A stretch of 64,000 bases of DNA from Varanus komodoensis (lineage: Eukaryota; Chordata; Lepidosauria; Squamata; Varanidae): assembly GCF_004798865.1 (NCBI RefSeq), contig NW_025335427.1, forward strand, positions 186,001 through 250,000, given 5' to 3'. The notes below the pieces were generated by a model. The model made no database searches, had not been told where the DNA came from, and worked only from the letters and a program-made list of their open reading frames with translations. Positions 24,270 to 34,427 of this stretch are shown in pieces (the first letter of the stretch is position 1; every line of letters starts with the position of its first letter). A program made the position numbers and the translations under genes.

Positions 24270-25320
24270 CCTTGGAGCAAGAAGAGAAGCCCCCGGCCTG
24301 CTCCGCTCCGAGCGAGGGGGCTTGGCGACCTTGCCGCGCCGCGCACTTACGAGCTCCTGGAGCGCAGGGCGGGCTCAGCGGAAAGACCGCGGCCAGCCTC
24401 CTCCGGGCTGGGCTGCGGGGCGAAGCCGGCTCCTGTCCCGGCGAGCGGGGCCGATTAAGAGCGGGAGCGCCGCCGGAGAGGAGGGAGCGCCGCCGCGGCG
24501 GGAGGCCTCGCCAGCTGGCCACGCTGCGGAGCCCGGCCGGGCCGTTCCTCGGCCTGCTGATGAGGCAGAAAAGGCCGCGCGGGAGGGCGCGGCGGGAGCG
24601 GGTCCGGAGAGGCAGCCGGGACTCCGGCGGAGGGCCCTTCCCGCTCCCCGGCCGCGCCCCCTTCCGCGCGCGCGCGCCGCGCAGCTCCTCCGTCCGGACG
24701 GCGCGGCGGAGAAAGTTCGGCGCGGGGAAGGCGCCCTGCCGGCCGTCGCGGGGAGCGGGGCGAGGGGCTGGCCGGCGGAGGCAGGGAGCCGCTCGGCTCA
24801 GGGGCGGCGGCGGCGAGTGCCGCGCTCGACCCGCTGCCTGCGGCGCTCCGGCCGGCCCGGCTCCGCCGCCTCCCGGGAGCCGAGCGCGCCCTGCCCTTCC
24901 AGGGCATCAGAAGCGCGGCCGTCAGGACGGTGCCCGGTGCGGGGCGTCGCTGCCCGTCGGATCGCCTGGCCGGCGCGAGGTCCCGGCGGAGAGTCCCGGC
25001 CCGGAGGCGCCGCCTCGCCCGGGCGGCCCGCCCGGAGAGGCGCTGGAGGGGGCGCGGTCCAGAGCGGAGTCGCCTTGCAGCCCGGCCTCGCTCCGAAGCA
25101 GGAAGCGGCTCCCGTGCGCGCCCCTCGTCCGCGGCTCGCCGGAGTCGCCGGCCAGGTCGGAGAAGGTGGCGGCGGCGGCAGCCTCGGCGAGGCGCTCGGC
25201 GTGGCCTCGAGGGTGTCCGGAGCTGCTGCTCTGGAAGGACGGCTGTCGGGCGGAAAGAAGGTGGACGGAGAAGGGAGCCGGGCCAGGTTAGCGTGGCGGG
25301 TCCCTTCTTTACCCCTGCTA
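24270..25320. promoter_or_regulatory. Orphan CpG island between SCN4B and SCN2B
   Basis: About 1 kb of extreme GC and CpG content (for example GCGCGCGCGCGCCGCG near 24667) with no recognisable protein. It lies 4.2 kb upstream of the SCN4B start and beyond the 3' end of SCN2B, so it belongs to neither known first exon. The minus strand carries a consensus splice donor, GTAAGT at 24350-24345, preceded by CCAGGAGCTC. A noncoding first exon running left would fit either an upstream SCN4B promoter or a lncRNA. No open frame in it looks protein-like. Confidence 0.5.
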
Positions 25321-25489
25321 TAGGGTAACGTATAGGTGGCTATAGGGGGGAAGAGTGAAGGCCACCCCCGGCCGCGAGCCAGGACGGGCAGGCAGCCGAG
25401 CAGGGGACGGCGGGCGGCGGGAGCAGACTGCTGGGAGCCGACCCGCGGCTGCCCACGGGGCCCTCCTCTGTCCTCAGAGCCCCGCAAGC

Positions 25490-25524
25490 AGGCGCTCCCC
25501 TCCCCTCCCCTCCCCTCCCCTCAC
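25490..25524. repeat. (CCCCT)n simple repeat
   Basis: About six CCCCT pentamers at the right margin of the orphan CpG island. Polypyrimidine on the plus strand. Confidence 0.8.
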
Positions 25525-26266
25525 TCGGGTGCTGCTGCCTCCTCTCTTTCTTCAGTTTCCAATCACTTCACAAGCATGGAAGTAGCAACCTAGCCTGACA
25601 TCCCGCCCGCGGGGACCACCCCAGTCCCCCCCCCCAGCACCCCCCACTTCCGCACTCTGCCCTCCGAGGTCTTTGCCCAAGATTGCTCGAGGCACTAAGA
25701 CCGTTCCAGTGGCCTCCACGGAGCTGAGCCGAGCCAAGCAGGGGCTGCTCTCAGTAGGGCAGGGCCCGCTCCCCGGCTGTCACCCCTCGCTGCCCCAGCT
25801 GCATCCTCGGGCCCTTCACCATGGCCTCTGCTGCCCGCGAGGGAAGCTTCTGCTGGCTGCCTGCGGCTGCTTTGACTGGAGAGGAACAGGAGGGAGCCGA
25901 AAGGCCACCAGGGCTCTGCCTGGAGCCCTCAAGCATCAGCAAAACCCAGAACAGTTCTTAACTGGGCAGAACAGACTGGGATGGTTCAGACAAGGGAAAG
26001 GCACTCTGCACATGTTCAGGTGCACTTGGCTCTTTATAATTTCATATGCTTCAAAAGTTAGGCCTCCAGCTGCCCTTACCTCTTTGTGGGGAGCAGTAGG
26101 ACAGCTGGCCCCCAGGACTGGCCACTGAACAGGTTAGAGGTTGGAAGACCGTGGGTGCCCTGGCATATGCCAGCCTGCCGGTCCATGGGAGGGATACATT
26201 GCCCCCCTTGTCCCCCCCCCCAGTGAAAGAAAGGACATCGCACTGGTTCTGAGAAGCGTGTTCTGT

Positions 26267-26272
26267 TTTATT
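26267..26272 (-). terminator. SCN2B: SCN2B polyadenylation signal
   Basis: TTTATT on the plus strand reads AATAAA on the minus strand, 1.78 kb beyond the SCN2B stop codon. It implies a 3' UTR of about 1.8 kb (roughly 26250-28047), similar in scale to the long 3' UTR of mammalian SCN2B. The block 26330-26460 inside it is less GC-rich than its surroundings. Confidence 0.7.
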
Positions 26273-28047
26273 TCACGCAACCCCTTGATCCACCTGGACA
26301 GACCCAGGCTGGGAAATCATTCCTAATACATTGCAACACAAAAACCAGTCAGTGCAGGTTGCGAGTTATGAAATTGTTTCCTGTATATGCACAGTGAGCG
26401 ATAAAACCATTCCATATCGAGGCTTTGGTGCAAATCAAACTGCAAATCTGGCGAAACAGACAGAGCAGGAGGATGGCTCACACCATCGAGCTGAGGGCTG
26501 AGCAGCAGGGCGAGCCCGGAGGTGGCGGCCGAGCCAGCAGGCAGTAAAGTGCAACTCTGGGGACGGAGGCAGGGACAGCACAAGCCAGGCCTGGGTAAGC
26601 GGGGCCCATGGGCAGCCCCTTGCCCGGCCCGCAGGGCGACTTCCAAGAACCAGAAGAAACGCTCCTTCCTGTTCTCCTCCAGGGGGGAGCCATCTGGGGA
26701 CGCGACCGGCAGGCTGGCCCCATAGGCAGAGATGGGGGTTGTTGCAGGGCTGCTTGGCAAATCAAGGGCAGCGGCAAGGAGTTGTGCGGGGGCGGGGGGG
26801 GCATGCCTAGCCACCAGGGTGGAGAGCTGTGAGCCTGGGGAGAGCTTTGCCTCAACTCCTTTTGCTTCCAGGATTGGCCCCACGTGCAGGAGGACCAGCA
26901 GGGGGCAGCCCCGGGCCAGTGATCCAGCTGGCCACCTGGACAGAAAGGGAGGGAGGTGCCTGGCCCTGGATTCAGGGACCCTTGCCAGTCCGCGAGCCCT
27001 GCAGGGACCGACTGCCAGGAGGATGAGAAGGGCTGGGACCTGGCCTTCCGAAGCGAGGAAGAGCCAAGGGGGCCCGACCCAGACGTGCCCCGCCTGCAGC
27101 CCCAGAGACCTTTGGCCAGCGTCCGGCCGGGTTCCTGTGCTCTGATGGGGAAGACCAAGTGGTGGCAGAGGCGAGGGGCCCTTCCGTGGAGAGCCGAGTG
27201 CAGGCGGAGGGCCAGGAGCTGGGAGCACCCTTGCCCTTGCCCTCCAGTCCACCCCGAGGGCCCTCAGCACTGACCCTGCCCAGGAACATGGGGACTCGCC
27301 CAGGACACAAGGACGCCGCCTTCCTCCCGGACTGCAAAAGGGCCTCCAGCTCTGCCAGGGGTGGGGAGCAGCAACACGTTGGGTAATGGGTGGGGCGAGA
27401 GGGGGAAGAAGCACCTTCCAATCCAGCCGCGCTGGGTGCGAGTCGGCAAACGCCTGGAGCTGGGCGGGAGACACGGGGCGCCCTGCTGGGGGGACCATTC
27501 GGTGCCCCACCCACCCTCCTGGCAGTGAGTTGTCTTGGCAGTTGTGGGTTGTGCTTGACTTCTGGAGGGGGCAGACAAAAAGTGCCCCTTTCTGCCGCAG
27601 AGAGGAAAGCCCGCCCACCCCCTCTGTCTTCTCCCAAACGCTGATGCTTCCCCCCCAGACCCAGGGCTGCTCCTCTTCTTGGCACGCTCGCACCCCGGGC
27701 ACTGGAGGAGCCCCTCCCCAGCCTTGTGGCTGGGCTCCCTGCTTGGGCACAGCCCTGCCCGGGAGCCCCACGCACGGGAGCCCGGGAGCAGGGGGCCTGC
27801 TTGTCGGGAGCCCCACGCACGGCAGGGCCTCCTGCCCGGCTCCAGTCACAGCCAGGCATGCAGCAACGGGCAGGGGCACCCTGGCCCTGGGCTCTGGGCT
27901 TGGGGGTGCTCCTGCAGCTCAGCAGCACAATGTCAGGGGCAGGGGAGGGGGAGGCGGGGCAGTGGGGGTCCTGGGGGTCCGACACTGTGGGTGGAGAGCC
28001 TAACTTCAGAGAGAGCACGGGGGGGCCGGCCCGGGAAGGGAGCCGCA

Positions 28048-30527
28048 CTACTTGGTGCCTTCCTCAGGGTTGCCTTCTCCATCCGTCTTGCCCTCCTCCT
28101 CCGTCTTCTGGTCGTCCGTGTTCAGTCGCTGCTGTTTCTTGCGCCGCACACACTTGACGATGACGAGCACCAGGATCACCACTGCCAGGAAGCCGCCCAC
28201 TGTGGCGCCCACGATCACTGCCACGGTGGAGTCGCGCTCCGGGAGCTCTGCGAAGACATGGTCGGGAGGGTTGGGGGTGCCTGCAGGGGGGGCAGCGGGA
28301 GGCCCCTTCCCTTCTGCAAGGCGAGGGCCCCGAGTGGGTCTGGAGCAGAGGGGTGAGGCCTGCCAGAGGCGGGACCGGGAGGGGAGGCGGCTGGGGAAGA
28401 CCTTCCGCGGGCCAGCACCGCGGCCCAGTGGAAGCGGGTGCCTGAGGTCTGGACTGGAGCGTTGCTGGGTGGTGGGGGGGCTTCTGGAGGGGCCCCCGGC
28501 CTGGGCACTGACCTTGCGTAATGACCTTGAGGCTGATCTTGCTGTGGCCCTTCTGCCGGTCAGGCGGGTTCATCACGTAGCAGTGGTACATGCCCTCATC
28601 ATCCAGCTGCACGTCGTGGAGGGTGAAGGAGACGTCGTTCTTGGTGGGGTTCCCCGTGAACTCCACGCGGTCCCCGAAGCGGCTCAGCTCCGTGGGCACA
28701 ATCCTCAGTTTGAACTGCAGGAACTGGAGAAGGGAATGACAAGGGCCCCCCTGGGGCACCGCAAGAGTGCGTGTCCACTGGGAAGGACTTCCGGGGGCGG
28801 GGTGTCAAGCTACTGCTGGGCGGCAGAGGCGGCACCGTTCTGGTCTTCTGGGGCCTCACGGTTCTGCGGCCTTCCTCCCCTTGGTAGCCGGCAGGGCCTG
28901 CGTACCCCAGGGCAGGCCAAAGAGGCTTCCACCGGGGAGGCTGTGGCTTCCCCGCTGGCTTCATGTGCCAGCACAAGCGGCCCCCATGCCCAGACCTGCA
29001 CCGGGGGGGGGGCGGGCATGTACACCAGACACTCACGGTCTCCTCTGAGCAGTTGTCACACCTCTGGTAGGTCCAGTTGAGGGAGAACTGCTTCTTCTCC
29101 ACCTGGTAGCAGGAGCTGAACGTGCAACTGAGGCGGATGGAGGAGCCGTTCAGGGCGTACATGGTCGGCGGGGTCATCACCTCCATGGTGCAGCCACTCG
29201 GCACTGCGAGGGAGAGAGGGCAGTGGGCTTGCCTCGGCCTCGTCCGCTGCGCCATGGCAAAGGCCCCGGTCCGCCCAGGCCTGGCAGCATCGGCTCTCCC
29301 ACACAGCCAGCCCCTGCCGCTTGCCCCAAGGCAGGGGCAGTGCCGGGGGTCACAAAGGGCAAAGCAGCAGCTCCCGAGCAAGCCATGTGGCCTGGAACAG
29401 CGGGCCCCCAAAGAACCGCGCTGCGCCCGGTGCCCCTTAGCTTTTGCAGCTGCGGCGGTGGCGGAGCAGTGGGGCGGCTGCGCTTGCTGACAATGCCACA
29501 TCTTTCACAGTGGCTAACAGGGAAGGGGACTGTATGCCACCCCAACAGGGCCCCTGCAGGCATTCGAATGGCAAAGCAGCTCAGCAGTAAATCCAGACTC
29601 GCCACACGGGCCGCTGGCCTGGCATGAGCTGCCCAGGAAAGCGGCCTTGGGATGGGGCTGGGAATAGGCGGGGGAGCTGAGCCCACCTGGCCGGCTCCGT
29701 TTCAGGGAGGCAGCCCACTACGCACTGCTGCCCTGCCAACGCTCCCCTGCAGGGCTGGAAGTGCCTGCTGGCATTGCTGCGGCGGGCATAGGCCCCTCCG
29801 CGGGTGGCGAGCCCTGGAGCCCAGCCTGCAATCGGCCAAGACCTTGCTGCCCCCCCGCCCCCACAGCAAGTCTGGGCGCAGCCGCTGGTCCCGGCCCCTG
29901 GCAACTGATTTGGGCAGCAGGTCCCAGAGCAGCGGCTGGGCCGGAGCGGGGCAGGGCTGCGTGCTGGGGGGGCTCTCCCTTCTCCGTGAGAACCCCGCCC
30001 CGAGGGGCGTGCAATGCTGCAGCTACCGCGCTGACCAGCAGGAGGGGGAGTTGTTCTCCCGCTTTCCCTCTCGGGATCGCAGCCCGCAGGGAGAGGCTAG
30101 AGCGGGGGGCGGGGGCGGGCTGGCGGCGAGGGGCGCTGGGGCCGGCACGGGGCTGTCCCTCGGAGCCGCCTGCTCGGAGCGGACGGAGAAAGCTCTGCGC
30201 GCTCGAGCCCCCGCCGCGACCCCCCCAGGCGTGCCTTCTCTGCCTCCCGCCCCTCTCCCCACCCCCGAAGCCGGTGCCCGGGAACGGGCTGCCTCCGCGC
30301 TGCCCCGGGAGCGCGCCAGGAGGGACGCCTCGGNNNNNNNNNNNNNNNNNNNNNNNNNNNNNNNNNNNNNNNNNNNNNNNNNNNNNNNNNNNNNNNNNNN
30401 NNNNNNNNNNNNNNNNNNNNNNNNNNNNNNNNNCCGGGCCGCTGCCGCAGGCGGACTCACCCAGCGCCAGGAGCAGCAGCGCCGGGAGCAGCGGCGCCCA
30501 CGGGAGCGGGGGGTCTTCCGGGCGCAT
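28048..30527 (-). CDS. SCN2B: Sodium channel subunit beta-2, 4 coding exons
   Basis: Auxiliary sodium-channel subunit that is disulfide-linked to the alpha subunit and also acts as a cell-adhesion molecule. Coding exons (minus, 5' to 3'): 30527-30461, 29203-29037, 28723-28513 and 28247-28048. All are in frame, giving 214 residues (human 215). Exon 1 encodes a Leu-rich signal peptide. The V-set Ig domain has Cys49 and Cys126 (GMYHCYVMNPPDR). Cys54 in CTFSSC corresponds to human Cys55, the residue that bonds to the channel. QFSLNWTYQRC and NCSEE are nearly human. The helix VAVIVGATVGGFLAVVILVL is followed by KCVRRKKQQ and an acidic tail (TEEEGKTDGEGNPEEG) almost identical to the human tail. Intron 1 contains the second assembly gap. 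Confidence 0.95.
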
Positions 30528-30900
30528 CGTCGCGGCCGTGCCGGCGGGAGGGCTGGCGGGCTCACACGCGCGGCAGCGCCCCGGCCGAGGCCCCCATCGC
30601 AGCGGCCGGGCGTTCTTTCCAAGGCGCCAAGATGGCCGGCCGGAGGTGCGCTGCCGCTCCCCCAAAACGGGGGGCACAGCGATTCTCTGGTTGGTGAATC
30701 TCCGGAAAGGAAGCGGGAGGGCGGGAAGCAGGGCTGCTCCGGCTGCCGCTTTGCGCAGATCCCCCGCCGCGGCCGCGCCCCACCCCGCCCGCCCGGCCGC
30801 CGGCTCGAGGGCTGCCCGCCGCGCCAGGGGAAGCGCGGCGCCGCGGCCACATCGCCCCGAATCATTCCCCTGCCCGGCCAAAGGGGGGCTCCTTGGAAAG
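29980..30900. promoter_or_regulatory. SCN2B: CpG island at the SCN2B 5' end
   Basis: GC- and CpG-rich block spanning the first coding exon (30461-30527) and its upstream flank, with the 100-N gap inside. Promoter region of the minus-strand gene. The start site is not resolvable by eye. Confidence 0.65.
30334..30433. other. Assembly gap (100 N)
   Basis: Exactly 100 N in SCN2B intron 1, starting 28 bp beyond the exon 1 donor. True length unknown. Coding sequence is intact around it. Confidence 0.97.
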
Positions 30901-30916
30901 GTGCACTGAGCCGGGC

Positions 30917-30951
30917 TGGGGCACGGGCACGGGCACGGGCACGGGCACGGG
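30917..30951. repeat. (GGGCAC)n hexamer repeat
   Basis: Five to six GGGCAC units upstream of SCN2B. A second short array, of GGCCAGT-like units, lies at 31192-31232. Confidence 0.85.
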
Positions 30952-32059
30952 GCGGCTCTCTGGACAGCGTCGTTCCTTTTTCCGCTTTGCTTAGGCCGCC
31001 TCCAGCACAGGTAGATCGCCAGGGTCTGCCGGCCCTCCCAGGGACTCATCCCCGCCAAACCCTCCCTGGACAGTGGCGTCACTTGCCCAGGACAACTGAG
31101 GGCCTCTCCAGCTGCCTCCCATCCTCAGACTGGGCAAGAGCAGGGCCCAGGCAAAGGCGACGGGAGGGGTCAGAAGCCTGGCAACTCCACAGCCGGCCAG
31201 TGGCCGGCCAGTGGCCAGTGGCCAGCGGCCAGCTCTCTCTGGTTCCTTGTGAGCCTGGGCTGGACGTGCTGCTGGCACAGGACTGCAAAGGGAACCCAGC
31301 AAGCACGGCACAGTGGCCTGAGCCCCAGACTGGCCGGGCTGGGCCGGCGGGGGCACCATCTCTGGTGCCAGTCCCTGCTCCTCAGCATGACCTGCTCCAC
31401 GGGGCCACAGCTGCGAGGGTCAGACCGAGGGGGGTTGTGGAAGCAACAGAGCAGCAGTTTGCTAGCTGGCGCACGCCAGTGACCCAGCTGTGCCACAGGG
31501 CAGCAGGGCCACAGAAGCAACACTGGGGCTCAAGGGGGGCTGTGCTCCCCCTCCTGCACGGGAGGAAGCAGCCCGGCCAGCGCCTTCCTCCTCCGGACGC
31601 TGTTGTGCACTGGCATCTTTGCGGGAAACCCAGCAGGGTGGCGACGTGAAACAAGAGATTGCAGCAGAATGTGCCGGGGTCTCCTCTTCCCGAGCTCCCA
31701 GCCTGCCCAGAGGGCTGCAGCTGCAGCTGTCAACCATCTGTGCGGAGGAGAGCAGGCGCCCGCTGCCAAGACCTCCACGGGTGGCCCGCCGCCCAAGGGT
31801 GGGCGCCTGCCAGGACGGACCCCCGGGGGGCCCCTGCTTCCCGGCAGCCTGGACCGGGAAGGCGAGTGGGCGAGGCGCGCCCTGCAGACCGCTGTCCATG
31901 GTCCTGCTTCAGGCAGCAGCACCCGCCAGTCCCCGGCCTCTGCGCTGCACCAGCACCAGGCGAGTGGACAGGCGGAGGCGAGGCGCAGAAGGCCTGCGCG
32001 GGCAGGGCAGCGACCAGCCACCTCCTCGGCGCCGGGCCCACCAGCCTGCTGAGAAGGCT

Positions 32060-32235
32060 GGAGCGACTCCTGGCAGAGCAGCACGGCCGTGGGACCAGTT
32101 GCCTGGATTAGTCGTGGGCTCTCCCACATGGAGACCTTCAGAAAGAAGCTGGATGGTCACCCGAGCGGCATGGTGCAAGTGGGTGTCCTGCACCAGTGGG
32201 GAGCTGGACTCGGGCAGCGTGACCACATGCGCCAG
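32060..32235 (+). repeat. CR1-like LINE 3' UTR fragment
   Basis: GTGGGCTCTCCCACATGGAG, then CTTCAGAAAGAAGCTGGATG and GTCACC, followed by a CTGCACCAGTGGGGAGCTGG stretch. This resembles, from memory, the CR1 3' UTR order (GGTTGTGGGCTCTCC...GGAGGTCTTCAAGCAGAGGCTGGATGGCCACCTG...GGGTTGGACT). It is diverged and has no coding part. Confidence 0.55.
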
Positions 32236-32259
32236 TTGCCGAGGAGCTCGGGCAGGCAG

Positions 32260-32375
32260 CCGTCCTGCATCGCCCTGCTGGAGGGGCCCTGCGGCTGCTG
32301 GCTTGCTACCGTGTGAGCAGAGTGCTGGGCTGCTGGGCCCTCGGTCTGACCCAGCACAGCTCTGACGTCCGTAGG
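32260..32375 (+). repeat. Squamate retroposon 3' fragment
   Basis: GGCTTGCTACCGTGTGAGCA, then GGGCCCTCGGTCTGACCCAG and CACAGCTCTGA. This resembles the distal part of the squamate retroposon also seen near 2979, 17155 and 55225 (family form approximately GGTTGGCCACTGTGAGAACAG...GGGCCCTTGGTCTGATCCAGCAGGGCTCTT). Confidence 0.6.
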
Positions 32376-33150
32376 GTGCGGAGCATCCTGGGCCGCCGTG
32401 CACAGCCCAGCAGCTGCAGCAGCCCGCTCCCCTCTCCCAAGAAAGCAGCAGAGCGCGCCTCGGTTCCAGTGGGATGCCAGCCTGTAGCCGAGGGCCCCGC
32501 AGCACCTCGGCCGGCGTCAGCGTGCAGCCCCACCAGAGCAGGCTGTGGCCAGGAGGCTGGAGGAGGCGTGGCAGCACACCTGGGCACACTGCTTGGCGGG
32601 CCCCACCTGGATGGGTCACAGGTCTCCCAGCACAGGAATTGTCAGAGGCCTAAAGGAAGCCCGGGGAGGGGCTGCCTGGGCTTGCAGGTTCCACGCAGAC
32701 CACCGGGGCAAGTCCGCCCTCCTCTCCCCACTGGCTTCAGGAAGAGCCCGGAGATGAGCCAGCCCTTTCAGCCATGGCAGCCAAGCAGGGCCTCCAAAGC
32801 CAGGCGCAGTGCGTCTGTGGCTGCCAGGAACTCGGGCAAGCAGGACAGAGATGTCACCTGCAGGCTCTGCCAGGTGGACACGCAAACACCCCTGGCTAGC
32901 TGCTGGCAGGAGCAAAGCCCTGGCCCAGCGCTGACCTCGGCCTGACCCGGCAAAGCAATCCGTCGCTCTTGAGCAGTGGGGGCCGAGAACCCCAGCAACC
33001 ATGAGGCACGAGCAAGGCTCGCACACCAGCCGCGCAAAACCCCCCAGGCCTGGCACAAAGGGGGCGCTGGAATATGCCTTTGTCCAGTTCCCCCACGGCC
33101 CCCACTGGGAAGCAGCAACTCAAAGGACTAGACCAAGCTGGTTCAAGGTG

Positions 33151-33156
33151 TTTATT
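33151..33156 (-). terminator. MPZL3: MPZL3 polyadenylation signal
   Basis: AATAAA on the minus strand (TTTATT on plus), 1.27 kb beyond the MPZL3 stop codon. The implied 3' UTR, about 33135-34427, contains an antisense tRNA SINE. Confidence 0.7.
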
Positions 33157-33823
33157 GGAGGCAGCAGAGGAAACTCCTCCAGCCCCTCTGCAAGACCCCC
33201 ATGGCTAGAAGTATATAGGAGAGATGGAGAGAACCAACACCCACAGCAGCAGGCCAGGGAGGGCCAGCGGGCAAGGAGCGGGACTCAGCCGGGAGAGGAG
33301 CAGCGCCTGCTTGTTCCATCCAGCCTCTGCGGTGCATGCAGCAGCAGCAGCAACCCAGCCAGGTCCAACCCAACCAGCAGCAATTCTAGGCACGCCTGAG
33401 AGAAAGCCACACTTCTTCCTGCGCAGAGCAAAGTCACACCAAACGGGTGTGGAGCAAGATCAGGCCTACTGGGCGAGGCCTCTGGCCACACCTGCCTTCT
33501 GCTGGCCACCCCATTTCTGCCGGCAGCCACTGCAGCCAAAGTTCTGGCACCGCGGCAAAGGAGGACGTGTAGGGCCAGGCCTGGCAGCAGCCCTTCTGCC
33601 ACCCCAAAAGCACCGGGAGGGGGTGCCGTGGCAGCTCGAGCCACGAAATCCCTGCAGCCACCCTCGGGCCAGCAGCCGCCCCGTCCCCTCATGGCACACC
33701 GGCCCCAGTTCGTCCCCCCATCCCTGCGGGCAGGGGTCGTCGTTTTCACCTGCCGACTGCACCGGGCACAAGCAGCCAGCCACGCCACTCACAAGCCGGC
33801 TGCTCTGGGCTGCGGCAGCTGCC

Positions 33824-34061
33824 TTAGAGCCAGTGTGGTGTAGTGGTTAAGAGCGTGGGACTGGGACTCAGATGACCTGGGTTCTAGTCCCCGCTCAGCC
33901 ATGGAGCCACCTGGGTGACTTTGGGCCAGTCACAGACTCTCAGCCCAACCTACCTCACAGGGTTGTTGTTGTGGGGAGAAGATGGAGGAGGAGAATGATG
34001 TAAGCTGCCTTGAGCCCTTTGTAGGAAAAAGGCAGGATATAAATCGAAAAAAAAAAAAAAA
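33824..34061 (+). repeat. tRNA-derived squamate SINE
   Basis: A near full-length SINE of about 238 bp. It has a pol III A box (TAGTGGTTAAGAGC) and B box (GGGTTCTAGTCCC) at tRNA-like spacing. A conserved middle follows (GGGTGACTTTGGGCCAGTCA, CCTACCTCACAGGGTTGTTG), then AAGGCAGGATATAAATCG and a 15-A tail. This combination is characteristic of squamate genomes. It lies antisense in the MPZL3 3' UTR. No clear target-site duplication was found. Confidence 0.85.
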
Positions 34062-34427
34062 TTGTGCTCAGCAGCTGGAGAGCAGCTCCAAAGATCTAGG
34101 GGCCCATGAGGACAGTCAGAGACGGTGGCCTCCTTTCCTGAGCAGACCGACATCCCATTGCCGAGTGCACCGCAGCGCCTGGGGACCCAGCAACTCGGGC
34201 AGAAACACAGAGGTAGCACTTGCACCAAAAGTTTAGGGAAGGGCCATTGTGGGAGAAGCTGAACACCTCAATTATTCCCAAGATGAAATGAAAACCAGTC
34301 CCGTGGCATCTGTCATCTTCTGACACCCCCAGGCCGGGGGCCGCAGGTCCATCCATTATGCAGTGCGGAGGCGGATGGTGGAAGGGGGCCTTCCGATGAT
34401 GGTCCGCAGGACGGCCTTCACCGCCCG

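Larger units (their letters stand above)
30960..33140. other. Intergenic region in the JAML slot, no gene recognised
   Basis: Human JAML (two V-set Ig domains, minus strand) lies between SCN2B and MPZL3. In these 2.2 kb I find no Ig core motifs (DxGxYxC), no membrane helix and no exon pair with matching phases on either strand. Only repeat debris is visible, near 32060-32375. Confidence 0.5.

Noticed and set aside
24218-25487. Open stretches on both strands of the orphan CpG island
   Set aside because: Low-complexity Arg/Gly/Ala/Pro sequences appear on both strands at once, the hallmark of GC bias and not coding.
26323-27879. A 518-codon open stretch on the minus strand
   Set aside because: It lies in the predicted 3' UTR of SCN2B between its stop codon and AATAAA. 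No homology or splice context supports translation.
29652-31649. A 665-codon open stretch on the plus strand across SCN2B exon 1
   Set aside because: It runs through the assembly gap and antisense to SCN2B exon 1 and its CpG island. No domain or homology is visible, and its composition is that of CpG-rich DNA.
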